DNA of 64,000 bases. Origin: Tolypeutes matacus (lineage: Eukaryota > Chordata > Mammalia > Cingulata > Chlamyphoridae). Positions 33,736 to 45,696 of the stretch are shown one piece after another; positions within the stretch are counted from its first letter, which is position 1, and each line of letters opens with the position of its first letter. The stretch lies in assembly GCA_026826555.1 (NCBI GenBank), contig JAKSZT010054399.1, positions 7,882,051 through 7,946,050 on the forward strand, written 5' to 3'. Below the pieces are notes generated by a model that saw only the letters and a list, made by a program, of their open reading frames with translations, did not search any database and was not told the DNA's origin. The translations under genes were made by a program, and so were the position numbers.

Positions 33736-35154
33736 CCCATCTGAGTTAATTCAGGTAAAGTTTGTAGCATTTCAATATTATCTCAATTAAAGGGACATTT
33801 AAATCTTGACGCAATGCTTTAAATCCTATTCCAAAGATACAACCTCGAAAGAGCCAAGGCTAGTAAATTTAACAGGGTAGTGGAAGAGTTTATCTATTAG
33901 AAAAATAAACAAATTTGATTAAAGAGAGGCATTAGCAAAAATACATCGAGAAGAGATAGGCACTGGTATGAACATCTGTGTGCTTAAAGATGGGTACGTG
34001 ATGGAGAGTAGGAATGAATTAGACACCTCTTATGCATAATTCAAAATCCTCTTGAAACCACCACTTACTTCAACCACCACTATGCCAATCAGTTTTGCAC
34101 GAGATTTGAGTGGCTCCATGTAAGTGTGAGCAACAGGGCCTTGCCTCACGTACATGACGGGAAATTTTCCTTCCTGCCCTGGAAATTCTCAAATGCCATG
34201 TGTGAAGATGCCCACAGGAAACTCTTCTATGGTAATGCATGATTAACCTGGAAATTTGAGTGAAGTCAATGCCCTTGAAGCTACCTTTGACCAAGGAGGG
34301 AATGGGAGTCCTTGGTGAAATGCCTCCTACATGTTTCTGACCCTAGGTGCACAGCTCTTTGTCACAGTTCATAACACTCCTCAGAAGGTTCTAGTGGGTG
34401 ATGGTGGCCAACTTGATAATGTGTCCTTGTGGTTTTCATTAATTCCCTTTTTTCACTCCTCCTGTCCTGCATTCCTCCTCCCTGGGATCCCATTGCCCCC
34501 AAACCACCTACACCCTCACTGTCAGGCTCTTCTTTTGGGTAAACTCAAGGTAAAAGAATGAATATTTAGATTAGTCATAAAAGCAACATCAAGGATAGGA
34601 TTTTGGAGCTGAGTGACTCCCCATTCAGATGTCAATAATTCCAGTGCTGGTGGGAAGGGCATATTTGTGATCCCAAATGATAAGGTTTTCAAACATGTAA
34701 GTTGGGATGAAGTACAGATGGAAGTTGAAACCTTGGGTTTTGCAGTATCTCTGGCATTTGAAACACACGGGCAGTTAATTATAACTTAAAAGATGGTGAT
34801 ATTTGGCTAGCTTTTCTCAACTCTTTTGGAATCCTTGAAAAAAAATGAAGTCAGTGGGAATCAAGGGGTGGAAACCCTCTTACCATCACTTGCAGTAATT
34901 TGCTTAGGAATTTCATCTAAATCTTAGGTTTTGTTAGGTAAAAGGATCTGGTTTATAGGGACAGCATGATTCTATCATACCACAGACCCTGAACAGCGAA
35001 TATCTAGAGCATTCCAGGAGGACGATAATTAGACAAGATGGAAAAGGAAAATGGTGAATGTTATGGCTGCAGCAGTATGTGTGGAGTCTATAGCATTTCC
35101 ACTCACTCTCTTTGTATTAACCCATTGTGGACATTATAGCAGCCTACTCCTTTA
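33736..35154. other. Unassigned stretch
   Basis: No gene or named repeat is seen. 34430-34530 is C/T-rich. Open frames at 34070-34294 (minus) and 34331-34561 (plus) have no domain. Confidence 0.4.
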
Positions 35155-35308
35155 AAATTACTATCATTAAAATGATGAAAATGTTCTAATAATGATTGAA
35201 GTGATGAATGCACAACTATATGATTGTGCCAAATGCCATTGATTGTACACTTTGGATGGATTGTATGGTTTATTAATATGTATCAATAAAATTGATTTTT
35301 TTAAAAAG
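35155..35308 (+). mobile_element. 5'-truncated LINE-1 3' end (lineage-specific type)
   Basis: The tail 'GATTGTACACTTTGGATGGATTG..', 'TTATTAATATGTATCAATAAAATTGATTTTTTTAAAAA' is nearly identical to the end of the LINE-1 at 61697-62776. Homology starts near 35160 (TGATGAAAATGTTCTAATAATGATTGAAGTG), so this copy is only ~150 bp long. Confidence 0.8.
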
Positions 35309-36243
35309 CGACACTGTAATTAAATGGGCTTAATGGAGAAAATGAGTTGATCACAATGAATAAAAGGTGGACAATCTCTGAAAGCTTTCAGGTGTCATTT
35401 TGATATCCTCTCAACCTCAGTTCTTCCTCTAGCCAGGGCTGAGGTGACCAGTGCCACATGGGTTTCAACCAACTTCGAGGAGAGGCTGCTGTAGAGTACT
35501 TCATTTGAACTAGTGCCCCAACCCTCTCTCTCCTTTCCTTGGGTGTTCTCTGTGCCATGGTGAGGGACTTCCAAGGGAACCAGCTGGGCACTCATGCAAA
35601 CAAATCCTGAGAGGGTATAAAGTTAATATCTGGGAGCCACCCTTGAGCAATAGTCTATGGGATAAGATAAATAAATGCTTCCTTCTTTCACGTCCCACTC
35701 GGGCAATATGTGACACATTTCAAGTCTTGTTACTGGGTCCTGACAGCATTGGGAACCATTGCCTCGCAGCAGTGGTCAACTTTTTAAAGTATCCTTGTAT
35801 TGACCTTTCCCTATTTTCCTGTTGCACATCTGCTGCCTGGAATTACATTCCACACTTTTCACTGGCTCAGCATTCAGGTGAATGGGATGAGACTAAATGG
35901 GAAAAAATAATAGAACACATGACTGTGTGAATCAGGAGTAATCATGCAGTAGAGAAAAAGAATCTGGGTTATGATTTCCTAACCAATTGGCTTAAAGATG
36001 TGCAGATACATTTCAACACAACTTCAGGAATTCTAAGTCTGTTAGCATCTAATAAATTCTTGATTGCTCTTGCTATATACTGATTGTTCTATGAATTTAA
36101 AAAATAAGGGAACTGACTTGTTTTAATTTCTTCCATAAGAAAGGAACTGGAAAGTGACATGGCACAAAAGAGATGGGAACTTGAGGATAATGTATGGTGC
36201 CATTCTGGAGTTAAAATTAATAGAGGAAAAAAATTAAAATAAT
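35309..36243. other. Unassigned stretch, possibly an unclassified LTR
   Basis: 35380-35770 is GC-richer, with TATAAAG at 35617 and AATAAA about 50 bp downstream (35669). That spacing is seen in LTRs, but ends and duplication could not be defined. No gene is seen. Confidence 0.3.
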
Positions 36244-36357
36244 AAAGGAAGGAAGTGGGTGTAGCTCAGTTGGTTGAGTTCCTGCTTCCCACCTATGAGG
36301 TCCTGGATTCAAACCCCCATGCCTCTTAAAAATAATAATAAGAAGAAGAAAAAGGAA
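36244..36357 (+). mobile_element. Short DAS-type SINE with 7-bp direct repeats
   Basis: The head (GTGGGTGTAGCTCAGTTGG, GGATTCAAACCCC) is followed by an A-rich tail AAAATAATAATAAGAAGAAG. AAAGGAA at 36244-36250 and 36351-36357 flanks it. It is the same short head-plus-tail form as the monomers at 24359-24566. Confidence 0.85.
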
Positions 36358-37840
36358 TTTAATGAGCAGTTGAGTCAGATTTGTGCCCCAATTATTTTGA
36401 GATTAGATTTCAAAATTCATAGATTAACATTCGGTATATTTCTACTTGTGGAAACCCTAAAAGGGATATAATTTTTAAAAGATGGACATCTTTAAAGAAT
36501 ATAGTACCTATACAATTTTAAGTACATCAAACAACATGGACGAGACTATTAAAATCAGTCACTGAGTGTGTAAAGAGTTTTCTGATGAGTTCAGAACTTA
36601 AAAGACGTTTATATGAAATATAAAGAAAGGAACAATCCAAGAGTGGTAAAACAAGAGTGTGATTCTTGCTTTAAGAATTAAGTCAACATTGCTAAAGCCA
36701 GAGCAAGTGAACATTCGTAAACAATGGTAAAAAACCAAAAGAAAAAGTTGCTCAAATTCTGTGTTTGGAAGAAAAATAAATGTGGAAGGAAAGGATGGGG
36801 TTTCTGTCTGTGGAAAATATATACTATACTAAGTAAATATATATCATTAAGTAAGAATGAAATAGTCCCTAATTCAGAGATTAAACACAGCCAAACATAA
36901 CTAACATGGCAGAGAAGAAAAACCAACAAAACACTTTAAGATATACTGTATCACTAAAAATTGATTATGTTATTAGCATCTTCCAGATGAATGAAACTGT
37001 TTCTCTACAAAAATATTTGATCGTGTGTATGAAATTCAGGACTTACAAAATTCAAATGCACTTATGTAATGAAAAATCTTTCATTTTCCAAAATTCTATA
37101 ATCGAGCAGCATTTTATTTGCCTTTTAGAGTTATAGAGAGTGCTTAGAGTCAGAGTTAGCTAGCTTAGGAATATCGACATTATATGTGAGTGTAGGCTTT
37201 TAAACACATACATACATATATACATTTTTAATGCAAGTTGTAGTTTAGTTCACAAGTCAGTGCAGTTTACAGGTAGGGGGACTAGGATAAGTAATTTATC
37301 TGGGGCAGACTGAAAGATGGGATTTGTAAGCCCAGACTGAGGGCTGTGGGAAAAGGTGTCAGGCTTCCCTGAACCATCCAGGAAGTCTTTGTGAGGCAGA
37401 CAACTTAAGGGATGCTAAAATGTCTACAGATGTGTAAACCTCGTCATTCCAAGCATGTATTTACCCCTGAAATTGAAGCCATGTGTGTCAAGTCACCGGC
37501 TACAGATTTCAAAGGGAAACAGGACTGAACATTTCTCTTCCAAGCAGTTTTTTTTTTTTTTTTTTTTTGGTAGCAGCCGCTGCACTGGTTTTAAGATAAG
37601 GCCTTCTTTATCCAGACAGATGCAGCAGTCATCAGAAGCTAATTTTCTGGGATATTCACATATGCAAATCATGTCACAATGCTGAAATGCAACCACGTAA
37701 TGACTGGAAAATGTTATACTCATAAATCATACCACCACGATCATCAAAATTTCCACTCAGCCAGGACAAATTCGACAGCATTTATGTGTTTCCAGCTTTT
37801 AGCCCATAAAAACTCTGTGTTTTTGGAGAGTGTGTTACAC
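36358..37840. other. Unassigned stretch with a T-run
   Basis: No gene is seen. A T-run (37549-37568) could be an antisense poly-A tail, but the following GGTAGCAGCCGCTGCACTGG does not match a known SINE head by eye. Confidence 0.4.
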
Positions 37841-37849
37841 TGGTGATCT

Positions 37850-38230
37850 TAAAACTCCCAAGTCTGGAATAATGAGTCCTCGAGTGTGTTATAACTTACC
37901 AGTAATTACATTTCAACATATCTGCTTTCAGCAGTTAGTGTTTTATTCATAAACATTTAAACACTGAATTAGGCATAAAATAAGAATGTTGGCAACAACC
38001 CGCCTTAATTTCATTAACTATTAGGTAAACTTAGTATTTCTTCTTCAAATAATCCTTGGTTTTGAATGCTAAAGATGTAATGAACTTCATGGTTCATGGC
38101 ATCTGACATTGCTTAATTAATGGGTGCATTTATAGTACATAGGACTTGGTAATTGATTTATATGCATGATTTGCACATACAGCTGTTAGTTCCTGTAGGA
38201 AAGTCATAATTCAAATGTGTGCATATTTTG
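37850..38230. other. Candidate conserved non-coding element
   Basis: This is complex sequence without repeat character, carrying several homeodomain-like cores (TTAATTAATGG near 38113, GGTAATTGATT near 38147) and ATGCATGATTTGC. The enhancer suggestion is inference only. Confidence 0.25.
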
Positions 38231-40369
38231 CAGATAAAAGAAAAAGGAAAAAAATTGTCTTTGAACTTGACAAATTTCCCCAAAAACATGATAGCAAATT
38301 AATAGCTTAGAAACAAACCTACAGGATGAAGCATTAAATTTATAGTCTTGAATTTTAACAACATGTGTGTATCAAAAACACAGAGAAAATGCTTTTGTTC
38401 CTTTTAAAATAGTTACCATCCTGAGAAAGAGGAATCAGTTTACATACCCTTCTGTTCTAATCTGTATGTTGGAAGGAAATTGTGGTTAGGTTATTGACTG
38501 AGTCAATTGTATTAAAATGCTTCAAAAACTTAAGAGAGAGCTGACCAGGTAGCTAACTGGGCATTTCACTGGAATATAGACCATGTGCCCTATAGAAGCA
38601 TTTATATGTGTTTATTCTCTAGCTATGAAAGGCCTAAAGCATTCATAGCATTCGAGGCAGTAACTTCCCCTGCAGAAGTCATGGTAGATGGTTATGTACA
38701 TTCTCTTAGCTAATTCCCTAAGTGAACAATAACACTAATTTATAAGCAAGCTGCTTTTAAGTAAGGGCACCGTCTGAGGTGGTGGACAGGGAGAAATTAA
38801 TAGGTCTGCTCTCTAGAAATGGATGCCCTACTCTGTGGAATATGTGAAACACGGTGTGTACTGTTTATCTCTATTTCCTCCATTGCACCTAGGGACCTAT
38901 ACCATCAGAAAGAAACTACTATTCTGGGGTCTTGGGTTAAGTCTTCTCTAAATGTAAGACACACATTTTATGAGCAGGCATGGGAGAACCGTTTCTTTAA
39001 CTTGTACAACAGATTACTCGTGAAAGCCGAAGTTGCGAATCGAGGGGTCAGAACTGCAAAATAACAGAGCTGGGGGGGCAGAAGTCTGCAACAGCAGTTA
39101 AGAAAGCTTGAGACCAAGAAGCAGTTGTTTCTGGATTATCCATCACCGTGAAGGTAGAACAGCATCTCCTGGTCCGGTCCTGCTCTCTGCTTGTGGTCCC
39201 CCGCTGCCCCCACGACTCTTACTTACTGTGCCATTTTCCAGAGCTGCTTTAGCACCTTTTCCACATCCCTGATGACAACTAACTCTTTCCCCCTTTGTTA
39301 GCTGCTGGAGGTATTTCAGTGGGGTTTTCAGGAAACACTTGCATTACCAGTTTTTTTTTTTTTTTTTTTTAAAGGCAGCTATCAAAGTGCTTTATTGTAC
39401 ATTAAAACATTCACAGCTCAGGCACCTTGGTGACTTTCCCCGTGTTAGCTCCGTTTCCTGGCGCTCCAAGGCAGAGCTTAGATTTTTACTTTCTAACCCC
39501 CACGCTCTACATCTGCTATTCTAATGCCTTCATTCATCAGAAAAGCGGCAGTTGTAAATTTTTCTAAAGCCCTCCCCCACCCACACACACCAATGCACAA
39601 ATATGTAAAGGTTTGTAGCTTCTCGAGCATTGATCTACACTTGATAGGGCAGAGAGGCTGTAAACAGCAGATCTGTTTGACTCACCCATTTGCCGATGCC
39701 CTTTTAAATCTTTCAGTGTTTACTTGATTCTATAACTATTCTTTGAAGAAGAAGTTTGATAAAGTGTGCGTATATCATCTTCCTTGGTAGAGAATTAACT
39801 GGGTTAATCTAGATGATTTATAACCTCTTGTAAGAATCACCTGCCATCCTAAGGTTAACAGGAGGAAAGGCAGAAGCTGGACTGAGTGTCTCTGGCTTCT
39901 TCTGGTGCGACAGTTTTCAAGATGTTGGCATATATGGCAACACTTACCCACACACCCTGACCTGACTGTTTTTCATGTGCACATTCTTGACTCTCCCAGC
40001 CTCAGGGACTGTAACAAATGACGTGCACCCATATTTTCTCAAAGAGATCCTGTGTTGGCAACTGGATTCCGGAATTTGGCTTTTGGCCCAAGCTTTCCTG
40101 GTTTAGAATTCATTCCAAACTCTTTCTTCTTGCCATCATTAATAATTTCCTTTATGCAGTTAATCAAGAGACCAGAAAGGTGACTCCGGTGAGTTGTTAA
40201 GTCCCTATTAGAGAACAATGCAAACAATTAACTTTAGGTCATAGTCCTGGAGTCCAGTGAATGGCAATTATTTATGCAATTCTGCCAGATACAAGGTTAA
40301 TCTTTATACATTGCCCAGTGTCATTATCAGGTGCCTGGGGACATGATGGATAACAACAATCACTCTTTA
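38231..40369. other. Unassigned stretch
   Basis: No gene is recognised. A GC-richer patch lies at 39160-39230 and a T-run at 39351-39370 followed by AAAGGCAGC. The open frame at 38819-39064 has no domain and no good splice context. Confidence 0.4.
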
Positions 40370-40515
40370 TGGGTTAACCCATCTCTCTTTAAAAAGCACT
40401 TTCCCAACATTACCTCATTTTAGCCTCAAAATATTCCTATGTCACACACAGGTAGTGAACATAAAGATTATCGATAATCATCAAACTGAGGTCGACAGAG
40501 GGAAAATAAATGGTG
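40370..40515 (-). mobile_element. Weak MIR fragment, antisense
   Basis: 'AAAAGCACTTTCCCAACATTACCTCATTTTAGCCTCAAAATATTCCTATG' and 'CATCAAACTGAGGTCGACAGAGG' follow the reverse MIR layout loosely. Confidence 0.5.
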
Positions 40516-40751
40516 CTAGTACATATATTTAAATTTTTTAAATTCCACATTGTATGACTGTTGTGTCCAGCTACTGTTCAGTGTTGTCCTTAGATCTTTT
40601 CATAAAAGATAATTCTCTTCCTTGTAACATAACATAAGAAAAAACTATGGAGTTATTGCTTGTTTCCGTAATTACATAGTTACACAAGAGATGTTAAATT
40701 CTATAATAGAGTGAACCTATTATCGGATGCAAAAAAAAATGGAAAACATTC

Positions 40752-40755
40752 TTCC

Positions 40756-40803
<48 letters not shown>

Positions 40804-40995
40804 TTCTTCCTTCCTTCCTTCCTTCCTTCCTTCCTTCCTTCCTTCCTTCCTTCCTTCTTTCCTTTTTTCCCTTCCTTCCTTCCTTCCTTCCTTCCTTCCT
40901 TCCTTCCTTCCTTCCTTCCTTCCTTCCTTCCTTCCTTCCTTCCTTCCTTCCTTCCCTCCCTCCCTCCCTCTCTCCCTCCCTCTCTCCCTTCTTTC
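40752..40995 (+). repeat. Long (CTTT)n/(CTTC)n/(CCCT)n homopyrimidine tract
   Basis: About 240 bp is almost purely C/T on the plus strand: (CTTT)n at 40757-40805, (CTTC)n at 40806-40858 and 40869-40953, then (CTCC)n to 40988. Four overlapping long open frames across it (polar repeats on both strands) are repeat artefacts. Triplex formation is possible for such a tract. Confidence 0.95.
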
Positions 40996-41779
40996 AAAAT
41001 AGTACTTCATTGCTTAGAATCTGTGTGCCAAGCACTGATTCTTGATGGGCAGCTAAAATAGTGACACTTTGAGGTATGTGTTTACTCAAAACACCAGCAG
41101 AGAATTGGCAGAAAGAGCAGTTATACGAAGCAGGGAACTTATTATGTTTAAGTTGAACAAATGTCATATTCTAATTTTTTTTTAAATCTGAGAAATGAAG
41201 GGATTAGATTAATCTCTAAGAGTTCTACCACACTAACATTTTATTAAATTGAATTTCTCTGAATAAGGTAGTCCTTAAGTAAAACTAAATCTGGTGCCTG
41301 GGCCTTAATAGATATTCAATAAAGTATTGAATGAGCCACTTAGAGAAACTTTATAAGCTCTGTAAGCCAGTACACTACAAAACATCATAAGCCAAGACCA
41401 CATGGTAAAGACTTGCTGGATAAAGGAACTTTAATCTCAATTTTTCTAAAATGCATGAATATCTGTAAGTAAACACATTATATAATTAAATGGAGACTTG
41501 AGTTATCAAGCTTCAAAACTTAAACATCTAAATATTAGGAAAAAAGAATTAACATTTCTTCAGTCCCTTCTATTGCTCAGTCCTCAGTTAGGCATTTTGA
41601 TGTAGATTAGCTCATTACACATAGCCTTATGTCTTGTCTACTCAATCAAAAGATTGCCTTCCAGCCACTGTTTTTAAACTATAATTCTCTTAAGTATGTA
41701 GACAGTATTAACCACTCTATAGGTATTTCCACCTTTCTCCAGACATACTTACTTTGCTCTAATCAGACTGTTCTCTTCA

Positions 41780-41890
41780 GTTTTCTTTGTCCGTCCTTTC
41801 TCTCTCTGTCTCTCTCTCTCCTTTCATTTCATTTCCCCTCCCTCTCTTCCTCTCTCTCTCCTTCAGTCATTTCTTTTTGCTCTTTCTTCC
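41780..41890 (+). repeat. Pyrimidine-rich (CT)n patch
   Basis: TCTCTCTCTGTCTCTCTCTCTCC and similar runs, interrupted. Confidence 0.75.
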
Positions 41891-42055
41891 TTCAACAAGT
41901 ATTTATCAGGCCGTTATTATGTACCAAGAACTATTCAGTTATGCTATGGATGTATCAGTGAACAAAACAAAGTCCATGATATTACATGCTAATTAGATGA
42001 TAATTAGATAAGTACACATATGTCAGGGTGTTTTAAGTGCTACCATGAAAACTAA
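41890..42055 (-). mobile_element. L2 3' end, antisense
   Basis: The reverse L2 order is visible: 'CCTTCAACAAGTATTTATCAGGCCGTTATTATGTACC', 'ATGGATGTATCAGTGAACAAAACAAAGTCC', 'CATGATATTACATGCTAA', 'GGTGTTTTAAGTGC'. Confidence 0.75.
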
Positions 42056-42059
42056 AGCA

Positions 42060-42420
42060 GGGTCCTGTCCATCCTCTCCCCTTCTCTTTCCCACGAGGCT
42101 GGCTGTCTGTCTACTGGAATTCTAACCACACTTCACATCCGAGCTCAAGCCTCACCCCGCCATGAGACCTTTCCCAGCATCTGGGTTCCATACTGCCATC
42201 TATTTATTTTTCTGAACTCTACTTTTTGCACTTGTTGCTAAAAACCATCAGAGTAGTTAGCTCATGATGACTCTCCATTTGTTTCATAATTCACAACTTG
42301 GTGAACTCAGCTTGACTGAAAAGCCTTTGAGAACAGGGAGCATGTCTTATTAGTTTTGTATTTCTCACAGCATCTTGCTTACACATATTGGGCACTCAAC
42401 CAATTCTCCTAGAATGATGT
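42060..42420 (+). mobile_element. L2 3' region, sense
   Basis: Sense L2 text: 'CTCAAGCCTCACCCCGCCATGAGACCTTTCCC', 'TTTGCACTTGTTGC', 'AAAGCCTTTGAGAACAGGGAGCATGTCTTATTAG', 'ATTGGGCACTCAACC'. It lies head-on to the antisense L2 immediately left. Confidence 0.7.
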
Positions 42421-42591
42421 ATTACTACATTTATGGAAACATGAAGATAGATCTTATGGGGAAAACTAGATATTACCTAAGCTATAATTAAGTCCTGATG
42501 TGCTAGAAGCTATACAGATTAGAAAGTGAAGATAGTTTTTCCAGCTTGAGACTCAAACTTCTTTGTGATATAAATTTGTATATAGCTTGAA

Positions 42592-43111
42592 GCAGTGTTT
42601 CTTAGCCTCTCTTGAGTCATGGACTGGTGGAACCTGTGGATCTATTTGCAGAATGTTTTTAAATGTAAAAAAAAAAAAAAAAAAAAAAAAATACAATACA
42701 TAAAGCACAAAGAAAATTGATTAACTTAACATAAAGTTATTGAAAGATAAAGAATTTTATTAATTCATTAAATTTACTAATTTTAAAAAATTATTAATTT
42801 ATTAAAAACAAGATGTAAGAGTGCATCAAACAACTACCATAGTTTCAAAGTAGTGATGAATATAAATAATATTCCAGAATATCTGAACCAATATGATCTG
42901 GAAATAACTGATGTATTCTGGTGAAAAAAAAAATTATAAGCACTGTTAATACTGCCAGGGTTTGTTGACTACATTAAAAACGTTAGGGATTGGTAAATTT
43001 CCTTTGGTGAATATAAAAAAAGAATTTTTCCCATCCAGGTTCCCAGCCTCCCTGAATTCTGTTGATGGATGTGAAGGGGCGCAGTGAATCTCTGTTAAAG
43101 AACCCTGGCTC
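42592..43111. mobile_element. Non-autonomous hAT-like element with internal A-run
   Basis: The ends CAGTGTTTCTTAGCCTC (left) and TCTGTTAAAGAACCCTGG (right) are degraded inverted repeats. Near the ends, 'TCATGGACTGGTGG' and 'CATCCAGGTTCCCAGCCTCCCTGAATTC' fit the Charlie-type layout ('TCATGGACCCC..' / '..GGTTAAGAACCCCTG'). A 27-bp A-run at 42667-42692 interrupts it. The family is not fixed. Confidence 0.55.
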
Positions 43112-43852
43112 TATCACCTTCGGTTATAGAGAACTTGTAGATTTCAAGTTTAAAAGCAATTCAGGATCTTAAGAATCTTAAGTCCTCTTTAATCCACAAT
43201 AAAAGATGCATAAACACGAATGACTTAGAGCATTTCAAAGTACTGTAGAAAAACAAAATTAATCATAGAAATGTATACTGAAATTAAGCACAGCAGGTAG
43301 ACGAAGATCCTGTGTGGATTTCAAATGATACCACACATGAGTGCACTGACACACGGTGTCTTTCTAGTTATGCTGCAAAGAGGTCTTATTGGAAGCAATT
43401 AAGTATGCAAATGAGAAGTGGTAAACAGAGCTGAGAATTTACAAGATATTTTAATCTTTTGCTATTTTATAAAATCTGGTTAACTTTGGACTTCTTTGTA
43501 GCAGAACCTACCTAACCTGGGTTTGGGTTCTGGCATAGATAAGGGACTATATTTACTTTCTATGGTCAAGAATCTTTATTTCAGATGGTAGAAATTATCT
43601 GTTATAGAGATTTTTCTGGTTCTACTTATTTGCATCTGGTTAAGCAGATGTTTGACGATTTATACAAAATATGAGGATTGGGACCGAATTTGGAAACTTA
43701 GAGGCTGAAAGTGAGGGAACCAACAAAAACATCAAGAGGAATGCATCTACAGTGGCTGGTCAAACTCCTTACTTCATAGACCTTCAAAGAAGCACTGTGG
43801 AAATTTAAAAGCAGAAAATTTGATCTTTATTCTGCGAAGTAAATGAGCTTTC
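43112..43852. other. Unassigned stretch
   Basis: No gene or named repeat is seen. An octamer-like ATGCAAAT occurs at 43405-43412. Confidence 0.4.
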
Positions 43853-44292
43853 CTAAGCCTCTTAGTCGCCCAAGCTGTATGACAAAATACCACACAATGG
43901 GTTGGCCAACTGAAATTTATTGGCTTATGGTTTTAGAAGCTAGAAGGCTTGCTTTCACCTGGGGTGGATAGCATTCTGGCAGGCTGGCAATCCTTGGTCT
44001 CCTTGGCTTTCCCATTACAGGGTGATATCCTCTTTTTTTCTTCTTCTCTGTTTTGTTGACTTCAACTTCTTGCCCGTCCCTATGACTTTCTCTCTCTGTG
44101 CCTGAATTTCTTCTACTTCTAAAGAACTTCAGTCTTCTGAATTAAGGCCTAGCTTCATTCAGTTGGGCCACCCCTTAACTAAAATTAACATCTTCAGAAG
44201 GTGCTCTGACAATGGGCTCACATTCACAGGAATACGTATTAAACTTAAGAACATGTCTAAATTGGGGTACAGAATCAACTTACCACACGAAG
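43853..44292 (-). mobile_element. Solo LTR, MaLR-like family B
   Basis: The LTR spans about 43858-44287. On the plus strand it reads 'CTTAGTCGCCCAAGCTGTATGACAAAATACCACACAATGGGTTGG', 'TTATTGGCTTATGGTTTTAGAAGC', 'GGCAATCCTTGG', 'GACTTTCTCTCTCTGTGCCTG', 'AGTTGGGCCACCCCTTAAC', ending TTACCACA. Flanks CTAAG and CGAAG match at 4 of 5. The first two bases have lost TG. Confidence 0.75.
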
Positions 44293-45059
44293 ACAATTAA
44301 ACTTAGACATATTTTTGTTGAGAAAAGCGGCTTCCTTTTCTTCATGGCAAATGAGGTTGATAAAATGCAACAAGCACATCTTTTCAAGACATATTGCCTA
44401 GATAAGGAAAGGAGTAGTTGATAAGTCAAGAGAAAGGATCACTCAAAATGAGCTCACTTTAGATTTCCCCCCAGAAACTGTATAACCCGGGGGATGGGGG
44501 TGGCGGGTGGAGAATTTGGTTCAGGGGCATTTGAACAACTTTACCTTCATGTGTGCATATAGACATAATTCAAAAACTAGGAACTAGCAGAAAGTGTGTA
44601 AACCTCCACATAATCTATAAACCTCCACATAGTCAAAGTAAGAGATGTTTTTTGATAAAGATAAGATACACACTGCTGTAATGAATTAACTAATGGCTTC
44701 TATCATCATGGGAGAAATAAATAAAGGATAGAAAACATAACAAAGGAAATGTGAAAAGTTGTTCTTGGAACACGTACTTTCAATCTGTGGGCAGCAGTAG
44801 AGTATTAGTGCTATAGTTCTTTGTTATTGTTTTTATAAGGCTGTGGTCAAGTTATCTGAATAACTGAGTATAAAGCAAACCAGGAAAAAGTGATGGTAAA
44901 CAGTTATTGGGCTCTTTCTCAGCAGTCTTTACTCTTAATTAAATGAAATCATTCAGACAGATTTTTAGGGTTCATTTTGGTCTCCATCCTGAAGCTATTC
45001 TGATCCTCATTATAATTTGAGAAAATTATTAGTGTTAAATTAACAATTTAATCCTACCC
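44293..45059. other. Unassigned stretch
   Basis: A G-rich patch (GGGGGATGGGGGTGGCGGG, near 44490-44508) could form a G-quadruplex on the plus strand. No gene is seen. Confidence 0.4.
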
Positions 45060-45131
45060 AAACTAGAAAGGTCCTTTAAAATTATGAATCAGATCTTGTC
45101 CTTTCTCTGCTTGAAAGCCCTCCATGGCTTC
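45060..45131 (+). mobile_element. L2 fragment immediately left of an LTR
   Basis: 'ATGAATCAGATCTTGTCCTTTCTCTGCTTGAAAGCCCTCCATGGCTTC' is the L2 phrase (..ATCAGATCATGTCACTCCCCTGCTTAAAACCCTCCAGTGGC..). No clear L2 continuation is seen right of the LTR. Confidence 0.65.
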
Positions 45132-45696
45132 TGCATTAGTCAGCCAAAGGGGTGCTGATGCAAAGTACCAGAAATCTGTTGGCTTTGATAAAGGGTGTTT
45201 ATTTGGGATGAAAGCTTACAGTTACCAGGCCCTAAAGAGTCCAACCCAAGTTTGCTTTCTCACCAAAGTTACTGGTCACGTGTTGAAGCAAGATGGCGGG
45301 CGATCTCTGCCTGGTCTTTCAGGGCTTCCTATATCAGTCTCTGGCACAGGGCTCATTTCTTTCCAGGCCTTCTCAGCTGCTCAGCTGCTCTATTCTCTTC
45401 AGCTGAAAAGTATAAGTGAATGGCTCATCTCCCCGGGGCCCCAGTATCAAACATGACAGAGCTCTCTTTTTCTTCTTATGTGTCTTCTTGAGTGAGTGTC
45501 CGTTTATATCAGCCCACCAAGGGGGCAAGGACTCAACCTGAGTGACATCCTACTGACGTGGTCAAATCAAAAGCCCTAAATTGATTTTATCAAGTAAACT
45601 TAAAACCTCTCAATTTAGTACAATCAAAGGGTATCACACCCAGAGGAATAGATTAGTTCACAAACATAATCTTTCTCTTTCTGGTATTCATAATCT
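45132..45696 (-). mobile_element. Solo LTR, family A
   Basis: It starts TGCATTAGTCAGCCAAAGGGG and carries the family text through 'CACACCCAGAGGAATAGATTAGTTCACAAACATAATC' to GGTATTCATAAT. The terminal CAATATCAAACTGCCACA is missing, so the left (U3) tip is deleted and the duplication cannot be tested. The open frame at 45124-45456 is LTR sequence. Confidence 0.82.

Noticed and set aside
35155..35308. Possible polyadenylated gene end (AATAAA plus A-run)
   Set aside because: It is the tail of a truncated LINE-1 shared with 62620-62776.
40701..41061. Four overlapping open frames of 91-116 codons on both strands
   Set aside because: They are translations of the (CTTT/CTTC)n tract, with period-4 peptide repeats in every frame.
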